Origin: Kitasatospora indigofera
GTDB taxonomy: Bacteria > Actinomycetota > Actinomycetes > Streptomycetales > Streptomycetaceae
Length of the DNA: 41,957 nt
Assembly (NCBI RefSeq): GCF_014655955.1
Contig: NZ_BNBO01000020.1
Coordinates: 96,373 to 138,329, forward strand
Direction of reading: 5' to 3'
In this document: one piece after another, positions 24,390-32,693 of the stretch
Numbering within the stretch: the stretch's first letter is position 1
How the letters are laid out: each line of letters begins with the position of its first letter
Notes under the pieces: model-generated
Database searches by the model: none
Told to the model about the DNA's origin: nothing
What the model saw: the letters and a program-made list of their open reading frames with translations, nothing else
Translations under genes and position numbers: made by a program

Positions 24390-25049
24390 TCAGCGCACCG
24401 TGGTGAGGGCCCCGGCGTTCGCGCTCAGGCCGTTGACCCAGAGCGAGTTGACGCGGTTGCGCTCGGTGGTGTTCGGGTACGCATTGGTGCAGGACGTGCC
24501 GGGGCCGCCGCCGGACATCAACTCGCTGCAGGGGCCCGAGTAGTGGTCCGGCAGGCCGAGCACGTGGCCGGTCTCGTGCGCGGTCACGCGGACGGAGTTG
24601 TACTGCTGGTTCTGCTTGTAGTCCAGGAAGATGTAGCCCCGGCCGTGGCCGTCGGTGCTGGCGTAGGAGCCGCGCGAGTCGTTGCCCTCGTAGTACCGGA
24701 AGTCGGCGTTGGTGCCGGCCCGGAGCTGGACGTTGCGCACCGAGCCGTTCCAGATCTGCGCGCTGCTGGCTATCTGGTTGCGGAACGTCGGTGCGCTGCT
24801 GGCGTCGTAGGTCACGGTGACCGTCTGGAGGAAGGGCGTCGCCGCCTGCTTGGCGAGTGCGGACTTCATCACGGCCTCGTAGAAGGCCTGGTTGCCGGCC
24901 TCCTCCTCGGCCGTCCCGGCGTAGGAGGACGCGGTGTAGTGCTGGCGGGGAGCGCTGTCGGCGGACGCGGCGGACGCGGGCACGGCGGCCAGGCCGGTGC
25001 CCAGGGCGAGGCCGATGGTCAGCGACAGGGAGATCATGGAGCGCTTCAC
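24390..25049 (-). CDS. snpA: Snapalysin, small secreted neutral metalloprotease (family M7)
   Basis: A 219-aa exported zinc protease. A Sec signal peptide (1-28, LTIGLALGTGLAAVPASA) and a short propeptide precede the mature domain (VTVTYDASSAPTFRNQIASSAQIW). The zinc site is HETGHVLGLPDH: His158, His162 and Asp168 bind zinc and Glu159 is catalytic, the HExxHxxGxxD form that defines snapalysin. GPCSELMSGGGPGTSCTN carries the conserved Met-turn and Cys pair. The GTG at 25049 has GGAG upstream. It is divergent from a LysR regulator, the arrangement known for snpA and its activator gene in Streptomyces. Confidence 0.95.
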   Translation of the reverse strand: MKRSMISLSLTIGLALGTGLAAVPASAASADSAPRQHYTASSYAGTAEEEAGNQAFYEAVMKSALAKQAATPFLQTVTVTYDASSAPTFRNQIASSAQIWNGSVRNVQLRAGTNADFRYYEGNDSRGSYASTDGHGRGYIFLDYKQNQQYNSVRVTAHETGHVLGLPDHYSGPCSELMSGGGPGTSCTNAYPNTTERNRVNSLWVNGLSANAGALTTVR

Positions 25050-25191
25050 GTGGGGGACTCCGTTCGCGTGCTCCACGGCCCTGGGGGTGATCGGTGACCG
25101 TGGAGCGGCGGGTGAACTTCTGATGCGCAGAGCTTCGTTCAGCGGAACGGGTGAGCGGATGATGCCAACCTGCGATAGCTCGGGCCAATCG

Positions 25192-25263
25192 TCCCGGATC
25201 CGGGAATCCGGGTATTCGACAATTTGACATGTCCTTGTCGTTCGTTTGCCATCCCGATATGCT
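25192..25263 (+). promoter_or_regulatory. snpA-LysR divergent control region and leaderless LysR promoter
   Basis: Rightward: TTGTCG (25235-25240), a 17-bp spacer and TATGCT (25258-25263) place the transcription start at about 25270, the GTG itself, so the LysR mRNA is probably leaderless. A 14-bp perfect palindrome TCCCGGATCCGGGA lies at 25192-25205, and an AT-richer stretch around CAATTTGACATG (25220-25231) could hold the LysR T-N11-A box that drives snpA. Confidence 0.55.
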
Positions 25264-25269
25264 CCCCGG

Positions 25270-26274
25270 GTGGAGCTCGACGTGAGACACCTCCGGGTGC
25301 TGTGCGCGATCGCGGACACCGGCAGCGTACGAAAGGCCGCCCAGCAGCTCGGCATGACCCAGCCGTCCCTCACCACCCAGTTGCACCGCATCGAACGCAC
25401 CGTCGGCGGACCGCTGTTCACCCGCGAGCAGACCGGCAGTCAGCCCACCGCGCTCGGCCACTCCGTCCTCTCCCGCGCCCGCCCGATCATCACCGACCTG
25501 GCCGCCCTGGTCACCGCCGCCCGCCAGGAGTCCTCCGGCACCGCGAAGCGGCAGCTGCGGATCGGCAGCGTCGGCAGCCGGGCCGTCGCCGCCTGGCTGC
25601 GCCGGGTCCACGACCGGCTGCCGGAGACCGACACCACCATCCACATCGACATCTCCGCCATCGCCCTGCTGCGGATGGTCGCCGCCGGGCAGCTGGACAT
25701 CGCCTTCGTGCACGAGAGCGAGGGGTTCCCGTTGCCGGTGCCCGCCGGCGCCGAGCACCGCGTGGTGGTGGCCCGCGAACCGCAGTTCGTCGCCCTCTCC
25801 GTCCGCCACCCGGCCGCCGCCCAGCCGGTGGTGCGGCTGGCCGACCTGGCGGACGACACCTGGATGGTGGACCCGGCCGCCGACCACGAGTACGCCGCGC
25901 TGCGCCGGGTCTTCAGCGAGGCCGGGCTCGACCCGCGGGTGCTGCAGATCCGCGACAACGCCACCGCTGCCGAACTGGTCGCCTCGGGCGAGGCCGTCCG
26001 TCCGTGCCAGCCCACCTCGACCCCCGGCCCGGGCACGGTCGTCCGGCCCGTCCACGGCGATCCGTTCGCCGTCCGCCTGCTGCTCGCCTGGAGACCCCGG
26101 GCCCTCAGCGGGGCGGCGCTCGACGCCCTGCACACCGACCTCCGGGCCGCCTACACCGACCTGGCCCGGGTGAACCCCGCCTATCTGACCTGGCTGCTCC
26201 AGCACAACCGCTCCCTGCTGAACCTGCTCGGCCCGCCGCTCCAGCTCCCGGCGGCGCAGCAGCCCGGCGGCTGA
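25270..26274 (+). CDS. LysR-family activator divergent from snapalysin gene
   Basis: A 334-aa LysR regulator. The N-terminal winged HTH (1-60) reads LDVRHLRVLCAIADTGSVRKAAQQLGMTQPSLTTQLHRIERTVGGPLFTR. The effector domain reads KRQLRIGSVGSRAVAAWL, TIHIDISAIALLRMVAAGQLDIAFVHE and AADHEYAALRRVFSEAGLDPRVLQIRDNATAAELVASGEAV. It corresponds to the SnpR/MprR-type activators that sit beside snapalysin genes. The GTG start coincides with the expected transcription start; an in-frame TTG at 25246 lies inside the promoter and is unlikely. The co-inducer is unknown. Confidence 0.92.
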   Translation: MELDVRHLRVLCAIADTGSVRKAAQQLGMTQPSLTTQLHRIERTVGGPLFTREQTGSQPTALGHSVLSRARPIITDLAALVTAARQESSGTAKRQLRIGSVGSRAVAAWLRRVHDRLPETDTTIHIDISAIALLRMVAAGQLDIAFVHESEGFPLPVPAGAEHRVVVAREPQFVALSVRHPAAAQPVVRLADLADDTWMVDPAADHEYAALRRVFSEAGLDPRVLQIRDNATAAELVASGEAVRPCQPTSTPGPGTVVRPVHGDPFAVRLLLAWRPRALSGAALDALHTDLRAAYTDLARVNPAYLTWLLQHNRSLLNLLGPPLQLPAAQQPGG

Positions 26275-26304
26275 CCCGCTCCGGACCCTGTCCCTGATAT
26301 GGGA

Positions 26305-26310
26305 TACTGT
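26305..26310 (+). promoter_or_regulatory. -10 element of the XRE-cupin/GNAT operon
   Basis: TACTGT ends 7 nt before the ATG at 26318, and no Shine-Dalgarno is present, so the transcript is probably leaderless. The -35 is not clear. Confidence 0.45.
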
Positions 26311-26317
26311 CTCCACC

Positions 26318-26917
26318 ATGAGAATCAGCAAGGACGGCCCGCCGCCCGGGGAGCACGAGCCCGAGCAGCTGGAGGCCCGGCTGGCCGCCCGCCTGGCCAC
26401 CCTGCGGACCGAACAGGGCTGGTCGCTGGACGAGCTGGCCCGGCAGACCGGCATCAGCCGCTCGACCCTGTCCCGGCTGGAACGGGCCGAGATCAGCCCC
26501 ACCGCCGCACTGCTCGGCAAACTCTGCTCGGCCTACCGGCGGACGATGTCCCAGCTGCTGGCCGAGGTCGAGTCCGAGCCGCCGCAACTGGTGCCGGCCG
26601 GCCGGCAGGCGGTGTGGCGGGACGAGGCGTCCGGCTTCACCCGGCGCTCGGTCTCCCCGCCGCACCCTGGGCTGCGCGGCGAGGTCGTCGAAGGCATCCT
26701 CCGGCCCGGCGCGGACATCTCCTACGACGGGCCGCCGGTGCCCGGACTCGAACAGCACATCTGGGTGCTGGAAGGCGAGTTGGAGGTCACCGCGGGCGAC
26801 CGGGAGCACCCGCTGCGGGCCGGCGACTGCCTGCGGCTGCGCCTCTGGGGCCGCTCGCGGTTCCGCAACCCCGGTGCCGGCCCCGTCCGTTACGCCGTCC
26901 TGGTGGTGCTGCCATGA
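26318..26917 (+). CDS. XRE-family regulator with C-terminal cupin domain
   Basis: A 199-aa regulator. The HTH_3 domain (about 22-78) reads LEARLAARLATLRTEQGWSLDELARQTGISRSTLSRLERAEISPTAALLGKLCSAY. The C-terminal cupin (about 115-199) reads GEVVEGILRPGADISYDG, EQHIWVLEGELEVTAGDREHPLRAGDCLRLRLWGRSRFRNPG. Such XRE-cupin proteins usually sense a small amino compound and repress a neighbouring gene. Here the next gene, a GNAT acetyltransferase, overlaps by 4 nt. The target compound is unknown. Confidence 0.92.
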   Translation: MRISKDGPPPGEHEPEQLEARLAARLATLRTEQGWSLDELARQTGISRSTLSRLERAEISPTAALLGKLCSAYRRTMSQLLAEVESEPPQLVPAGRQAVWRDEASGFTRRSVSPPHPGLRGEVVEGILRPGADISYDGPPVPGLEQHIWVLEGELEVTAGDREHPLRAGDCLRLRLWGRSRFRNPGAGPVRYAVLVVLP

Positions 26918-27528
26918 CCGGCCGGCCCGGTACGCCCGGGCTCCCGCCGGCCCCCGCCGGCGACCCCGGCCCGCACCCGGTGCCCGGCCCGGCCTCCGGG
27001 GACTCCGCCGGGCCCGCCGTCACCCGCCTGGACAGGGACGCCTTCGCGGCCGCCGTGCCGGGGCTGGCCGAACTGCTCGCCGACGCCGTGGCCGGCGGTT
27101 CCTCGCTCGGCTTCCTCGCCCCGCTCGACCGGGAGGCCGCGGCACACTGGTGGCGCGCCCAGCTGCCCTCGGTCGCGGACGGCAGCCGTACCGTCTGGGT
27201 CAGCCACGGCCCGGACGGCCTCAGCGGCACCGTCAGCCTCACCCTGGAGCAGAAGGCCAACGGCCGGCACCGGGGCGAGATCGTCAAGCTGATGGTGCAC
27301 CGCGAGGCCCGTGGCCGGGGGCTGGCCCGGGCGCTGCTCGCCGTCGCCGAGGAGGCCGCCGTCCGGGCCGGGGCCACCCTGCTGCTCCTGGACACCGAGA
27401 CCGGCAGCGCGGCGGACCACCTCTACCGGGCCGCCGGCTGGACCAGGTACGGCATCGTCCCCGACTACGCGGCCGACCCGGCCGGCTCCCTCCAGGACTG
27501 CAGCTTCTACTACAAGCGCCTGGCCTGA
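26914..27528 (+). CDS. GNAT-family N-acetyltransferase
   Basis: A 204-aa protein. A Pro/Gly-rich N-terminus (1-35) precedes a GNAT fold: SRTVWVSHGPDGLSGTVSLTLEQKANGRHRGEIVKLMVHREARGRGLARALLAVAEE holds beta-4/beta-5 and the acetyl-CoA loop (RGRGLA). It continues ATLLLLDTETGSAADHLYRAAGWTRYGIVPDYA, typical of the C-terminal half. The gene overlaps the XRE-cupin gene (ATGA) and forms a two-gene operon closed by a strong hairpin at 27529. It likely acetylates a small amine or amino acid sensed by the cupin regulator; inferred from context. Confidence 0.9.
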   Translation: MTGRPGTPGLPPAPAGDPGPHPVPGPASGDSAGPAVTRLDRDAFAAAVPGLAELLADAVAGGSSLGFLAPLDREAAAHWWRAQLPSVADGSRTVWVSHGPDGLSGTVSLTLEQKANGRHRGEIVKLMVHREARGRGLARALLAVAEEAAVRAGATLLLLDTETGSAADHLYRAAGWTRYGIVPDYAADPAGSLQDCSFYYKRLA

Positions 27529-27563
27529 CCCCGCATCCCGGGCGGAGGGACCGGGATGCGGGG
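27529..27563 (+). terminator. Hairpin terminator after the GNAT gene
   Basis: A perfect 13-bp stem CCCCGCATCCCGG / CCGGGATGCGGGG (27529-27541 with 27551-27563) and a 9-nt loop, starting right after the stop codon. Confidence 0.85.
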
Positions 27564-28027
27564 ACGATCCGCGTCCGGCCGTAGCAGCTGCATGAGCATG
27601 CGTCATACCGGCGGCCGGAAAAGGGGGCGGCGACCGGCCGAGCCGCTGATCGGCGCCGGCCGGGCCGAGGTCCTTGGGCCCGGCCGGCGGAACGGTGACC
27701 TGGGGCCCGGCCGGCCGGGCGGCACTCGCCCGGGTACTGGAGTAGCGCCGCGCCCGGGCCCCTCCCGGCCGGGCCGGGCGCCGGCACCGCCGCCCGCCGG
27801 TCTACGCCTCCCCCGGGCGACGTGGGCGGCTCCGGGCCGGAGCGCTCCGCGTCCGCCGCCAACTCCCTTACCGGAACGGCCGATCGGGTCGCATCCGAAG
27901 GAATTCCCGGAAGGGGATGAGGGCTTCCCTTCCAGGGTGATCATCTGACATCTTGCGTCCATCACATCATGTACATGGCTCATTCGGTGCCACCGCACCA
28001 CGAGCCGCATGGCTTCCGGAGGACGCA
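27564..28027 (+). promoter_or_regulatory. Upstream region of the second subtilisin gene, with inverted repeat
   Basis: These 464 nt hold no supported gene. The 3' part is less GC-rich than its surroundings and contains GGAAGGG-N11-CCCTTCC (27909-27933), a likely operator, about 95 nt before the start codon. CTGACA (27945-27950) might act as a -35 for an unclear -10 near 27970. Confidence 0.4.
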
Positions 28028-29848
<1,821 letters not shown>

Positions 29849-29857
29849 GGCACCGGC

Positions 29858-29906
29858 GGGACGGCCCCGGGGGCAGGCCGAGCACGGCCGCGCCCGGGGC
29901 TGTCCC
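29858..29906 (+). terminator. Hairpin terminator after the P-domain subtilisin
   Basis: A 14-bp stem with one G-T pair (29858-29871 with 29893-29906), 9 nt after the stop and located before the convergent gene ending at 29975. Confidence 0.7.
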
Positions 29907-29974
29907 CACCACCCGGCACCGACGGCCGGACGACGGCGGCCCGGCCGCCGGCGGCCCGGCCGCCGGACGACGCC

Positions 29975-30523
29975 TCAGCCTTCGGACGGCCAACGGCCCT
30001 CGACGTGCAGCCGGACGAGGGCGGCGTGCGACAGCGGGGTGGCGAGGTCGGTGACGTCACCGTTGGTGGTGTGGTCGAGCAGCACCACCTCCGGCTTCGC
30101 CCGGATCCGCTCCACCAGGTCGGCCACCCGGTTCTCCAGGACCCACCGGTAGGACGGCAGGTAGATCCGCCGCCGGGCCTCCTCGTACCCGAGCAGCCGG
30201 GCCCCGTCCAGACCGGCGCGGTGGCCGCGGACCGGCCCGTACCGGCGGACCGTCCGCTTCAGGCCCTTCATCGAGGTGATCGCCAGCTTCGACCGGTCCA
30301 CATCGCTGCCCTCGAACACCTTCAGGGCCTGCCAGACACCCTCCACGGACTGCCCCGCCACTCCCTCCGACCACGGCACCGGGACACCCCCGTGCGGATG
30401 GAACGGACTCAGCCGCACCCACGGCTCACCGGCCCGGGACGTCACGTCGATGACCTCCGCCCCGGGAAAGGCTGCCGCGAGCGAGGCGGCCGAACGGCGG
30501 CGGCCGGCCACATGGATCGTCAT
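29975..30523 (-). CDS. Uncharacterised conserved-looking protein
   Basis: A 182-aa soluble protein starting MTIHVAGRRRSAASLAAAFPGAEVIDVTSRAGEPWVRLSPFHPHGG. Later parts are VPVPWSEGVAGQSVEGVWQALKVFEGSDVDRSKL, RRIYLPSYRWVLENRV and VVLLDHTTNGDVTDLATPLSHAALVRLHVEGRWP. The sequence is protein-like throughout, with a GGAGGG ribosome site before the ATG at 30523. It may belong to a DUF-type family of actinobacterial proteins that begin this way (possibly DUF6939, from memory only). The pattern WVRLSPFHPHGGVPVP near a Ser/Thr-rich start is distinctive. No function is offered. Confidence 0.75.
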   Translation of the reverse strand: MTIHVAGRRRSAASLAAAFPGAEVIDVTSRAGEPWVRLSPFHPHGGVPVPWSEGVAGQSVEGVWQALKVFEGSDVDRSKLAITSMKGLKRTVRRYGPVRGHRAGLDGARLLGYEEARRRIYLPSYRWVLENRVADLVERIRAKPEVVLLDHTTNGDVTDLATPLSHAALVRLHVEGRWPSEG

Positions 30524-30856
30524 CGGGTGCCCTCCTGCGTCGACGGTTGCGGCCCCAGCATCGCGGACACCACTGACAACGGGCGGCCGCCGCCGGACCT
30601 GCCCCGGCCTCCGGTTCGCCGAGCCGCTGCCCGCAGCCCGTCCGGCGCCGTTCCCGCCGCTGCCCCGCCTCCGGTCCCGGACCCGTTCGGCCGGGCCACG
30701 TTGTGCGCCCGGGGACCGACGGTGGACCTGTCCGGACGACCACGTCCGGAGCGGGCCGCCGGGGGCCGGGGAGTGCGGCGCCGGGGTGGTTGTAACGGCG
30801 TCGGTCGTACCGGGGAGCCCTGACCCTGGGCGACGGCGGCTGCCGCCGCCCGCGAG
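30524..30856. other. Intergenic stretch, nothing recognised
   Basis: 333 nt of very GC-rich sequence between two leftward genes. No frame of good composition, no clear hairpin and no convincing promoter were found; start codons here lead only to Pro/Arg-rich frames. Confidence 0.5.
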
Positions 30857-31252
30857 CTACCGGGCCAAGAACCCCTCGACCTCGCGTCGCAGCGCGGGCA
30901 GCGTCTCCGCCGACGCCGAGGCGATGAGGCGGACCTCCCGCCCGAGTTCGGGGAACTCGCGCCAGGCCTCCGCACTCCTGGTGAGCACGGCAGCCAGCAG
31001 ATCACCCTCATACATGTCGCCTGCCGCCGTCGGGTCGGCCCGGAGGACCTCCACCGCCAGGGGCAGCAGGTGGGCCAGGCCCACGTCCTGCCTGATCAGC
31101 AAACGCATGTCCTCGACCGTCAGGCCGCCGATCGGCTTGCCCCGAAGCTCGTGCACGGTCGCCGTCAGCCGGGTTCCGCCACCCGGCGGGGCCGGCCGGC
31201 GGTCGCCGTCGAGCTCCTCCAGGGAGCGTTCACGGTCCACGGGTCGAGTCAC
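30857..31252 (-). CDS. CdiI-type contact-dependent growth inhibition immunity protein, orphan
   Basis: A 131-aa protein. The core RSLEELDGDRRPAPPGGGTRLTATVHELRGKPIGGLTVEDMRLLIRQDVGLAHLLPLAVEVLRADPTAAGDMYEGDLLAAVLTR matches the family annotated as contact-dependent growth inhibition immunity proteins (CdiI_2-like) in actinobacteria, recognised by RSLEELEG, LTVEDLRLLIGQ and EGDLLxAVL. No CdiA/WHH or other toxin gene lies adjacent. The start is uncertain: GTG 31252 has no Shine-Dalgarno, and an in-frame GTG four codons later is possible. It is the second orphan immunity gene in the window, besides the Imm7-like gene at 1627. Confidence 0.75.
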   Translation of the reverse strand: MTRPVDRERSLEELDGDRRPAPPGGGTRLTATVHELRGKPIGGLTVEDMRLLIRQDVGLAHLLPLAVEVLRADPTAAGDMYEGDLLAAVLTRSAEAWREFPELGREVRLIASASAETLPALRREVEGFLAR

Positions 31253-31408
31253 CGACCGATCGTCGCATGCCGGGTTCCGGACGTGGTCTCAGCGATCGCC
31301 CGAAGGGGCCGGCGGCGCGGCCGGCCTCCGGACGAGCCGCACATCGCCCGGAGGACGCGCATCGTCCTCGCTCCGGGCGAGTTGGTAAAGAATCCTGCCT
31401 TGTGTTCA

Positions 31409-31457
31409 TGACAACATGTCAAAGGTCTGGACCTCCCCGGCGGACCCGGCATAGGTT
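31409..31457 (+). promoter_or_regulatory. Promoter of the papain-inhibitor-like gene with dre-like and TGACA palindromes
   Basis: The -10 TAGGTT is at 31452-31457. With an 18-bp spacer, the -35 TGGACC (31428-31433) falls inside AGGTCTGGACCT (31423-31434), close to the DasR (dre) core TGGTCTAGACCA. Immediately upstream is TGACA-ACA-TGTCA (31409-31421), a second inverted repeat. The gap 31253-31564 holds no gene. Confidence 0.55.
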
Positions 31458-31564
31458 CGCCCCGGAGCGGGCGTCTGCACAACCGACTCCGCCGCTTCGA
31501 AGCGCATGTGTCCGCGACTCCCGCCCGCACCCCGCCCTGTCCTCGACACCGACCGGAGGCCGAT

Positions 31565-32050
31565 GTGCGCATCACCAGGAACCTCAGGATCACGGCCGGC
31601 GCCCCGCTCGCCGCCCTCGCGCTGGTCGCCCTGGGGGCGGGTACGGCCGGCGCCGCCGTACCGGTCAACCAGCCGATGACCGGCAGGGCCACCTACTACA
31701 ACGACAGCGGATACGGCGCCTGCGGCACGCAGATCAACGCCGCCACCCAGCTGCTGGTCGCCGTCCCGTACAGCTGGTGGACCACCGCCAACCCCAACAA
31801 CGACCCGCTCTGCAAGGGGATCTCCGTCAAGGTGAGCTACGGCGGCAAGACCCTCACGGTGCCCGTCCGGGACAAGTGCCCGTCCTGCGACTCGACCCAC
31901 ATCGACCTCAGCCAGCCCGCCTTCGCCAGGTTCGCCCCGCTCGGCCAGGGCGTGATCAACGGGATCACCTGGCAGTTCGTCAGGACCGGCCTCGCCGGGC
32001 AGGCGGTGCCGGTCTCGGAGCCGGTGGCGGGCTCGGTCCTCGGGCACTGA
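31565..32050 (+). CDS. Secreted double-psi beta-barrel protein, papain-inhibitor/expansin-like
   Basis: A 161-aa exported protein. The signal peptide (about 1-31) ends TAGAAV. The mature domain reads GRATYYNDSGYGACGTQINAATQLLVAVPYSWWTTANPNNDPLCKGISVKVSYGGKTLTVPVRDKCPSCDSTHIDLSQPAFARFAPLGQG (given here in overlapping family terms): a double-psi barrel with four Cys (GYGACG, PLCKG, DKCPSC), very like the Streptomyces papain inhibitor SPI and bacterial expansin-like proteins. The family either inhibits cysteine proteases or binds polysaccharide. GTG 31565 has GGAGG (31555-31559); an overlapping ATG at 31563 is out of frame. A dre-like promoter element suggests control by chitin/GlcNAc status. 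Confidence 0.85.
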   Translation: MRITRNLRITAGAPLAALALVALGAGTAGAAVPVNQPMTGRATYYNDSGYGACGTQINAATQLLVAVPYSWWTTANPNNDPLCKGISVKVSYGGKTLTVPVRDKCPSCDSTHIDLSQPAFARFAPLGQGVINGITWQFVRTGLAGQAVPVSEPVAGSVLGH

Positions 32051-32072
32051 CGGACGCCGGGCCGCCGCCACC

Positions 32073-32135
32073 CCCGGGGTGTCCGGCGGCGCACCCGGGG
32101 TGTCCGGCGGCGCACCCGGGGTGTCCGGCGTCGCA
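32073..32135 (+). repeat. Three 21-bp tandem repeats between convergent genes
   Basis: The unit CCCGGGGTGTCCGGCGGCGC plus one A occurs at 32073-32093, 32094-32114 and 32115-32135; the last copy has one mismatch. The array lies between the stop of the papain-inhibitor-like gene and the end of the carrier-protein gene. Confidence 0.9.
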
Positions 32136-32146
32136 CCGGGCACGGC

Positions 32147-32449
32147 TCAGCCGGCGTCCGCCGTCGGGGTGACGCCGTGCTCGGCGACCAGGTTCTCGGC
32201 CAGCGCGTCGAGGCCGTCGGGGAAGCCGATCGGGCCGGTGAGGTCGAAGAACACCCCGTAGGTGCTCTCCACCGCGTCCAGCAGGCGCAGTTGGGCCAGC
32301 GAGCCGACGCCCAGCAGGACGAACGGAGTACCTCCGGCGGCCAGCAGTTCGGCGGCCGACAGCTCGCCGTCGCAGGCCTCGGAGGCCAGCGCGGCGAGCG
32401 CCGTGCGGAGTTCGGCCGGGACGGTCACGACGGTGCGGTTGTCGGTCAT
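32147..32449 (-). CDS. Stand-alone acyl/peptidyl carrier protein with altered attachment motif
   Basis: A 100-aa protein with the carrier-protein pattern. Helix 2 begins FVLLGVGSLAQLRLLDAVESTYGVFFDL, where Ser50 is the expected 4'-phosphopantetheine site. The usual Asp before that Ser (GxDSL) is Gly here (GVGSL). The preceding helix is LRTALAALASEACDGELSAAELLAAG; the C-terminus is FPDGLDALAENLVAEHGV. The ATG at 32449 has AAGGAG 4 nt upstream. It is the last gene of the leftward ligase-carrier unit, 244 nt after the ligase stop, with a minisatellite in between. It likely carries the acyl group activated by that ligase; the Asp-to-Gly change leaves activity open. Confidence 0.78.
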   Translation of the reverse strand: MTDNRTVVTVPAELRTALAALASEACDGELSAAELLAAGGTPFVLLGVGSLAQLRLLDAVESTYGVFFDLTGPIGFPDGLDALAENLVAEHGVTPTADAG

Positions 32450-32600
32450 GGTGCTCCTTGACGGCCTGGCGTTGCCGGCCACGGTCGGGATGTCGGACTG
32501 ACGCAGGACTGGTGGGGCACTGGGGGCGAGCCCCGGTCGGCGCGGCCCGGGCTCGCCCCCGGCGGCCCGCCCGGCCAGGACGGGACAGGTCGGGTCAGGC

Positions 32601-32684
32601 CAGGACGGGCAGGTCAGGACGGGGCGTCAGGTCAGGGCAGGTCAGGACGGGCAGGTCAGGACGGGGCGTCAGGTCAGGTCAGGA
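32601..32684 (-). repeat. 42-bp tandem duplication between ligase and carrier genes
   Basis: 32601-32642 and 32643-32684 share the first ~35 positions, built from smaller CAGGTCAGGACGGG-type units; the array in degenerate form spans about 32577-32695. It is GC-rich and strand-asymmetric (G-rich on plus) and reaches the ligase stop codon. Confidence 0.8.
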
Positions 32685-32693
32685 CGGGACAGG

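Noticed and set aside
32073..32135. CRISPR array
   Set aside because: Repeats are head to tail without spacers.
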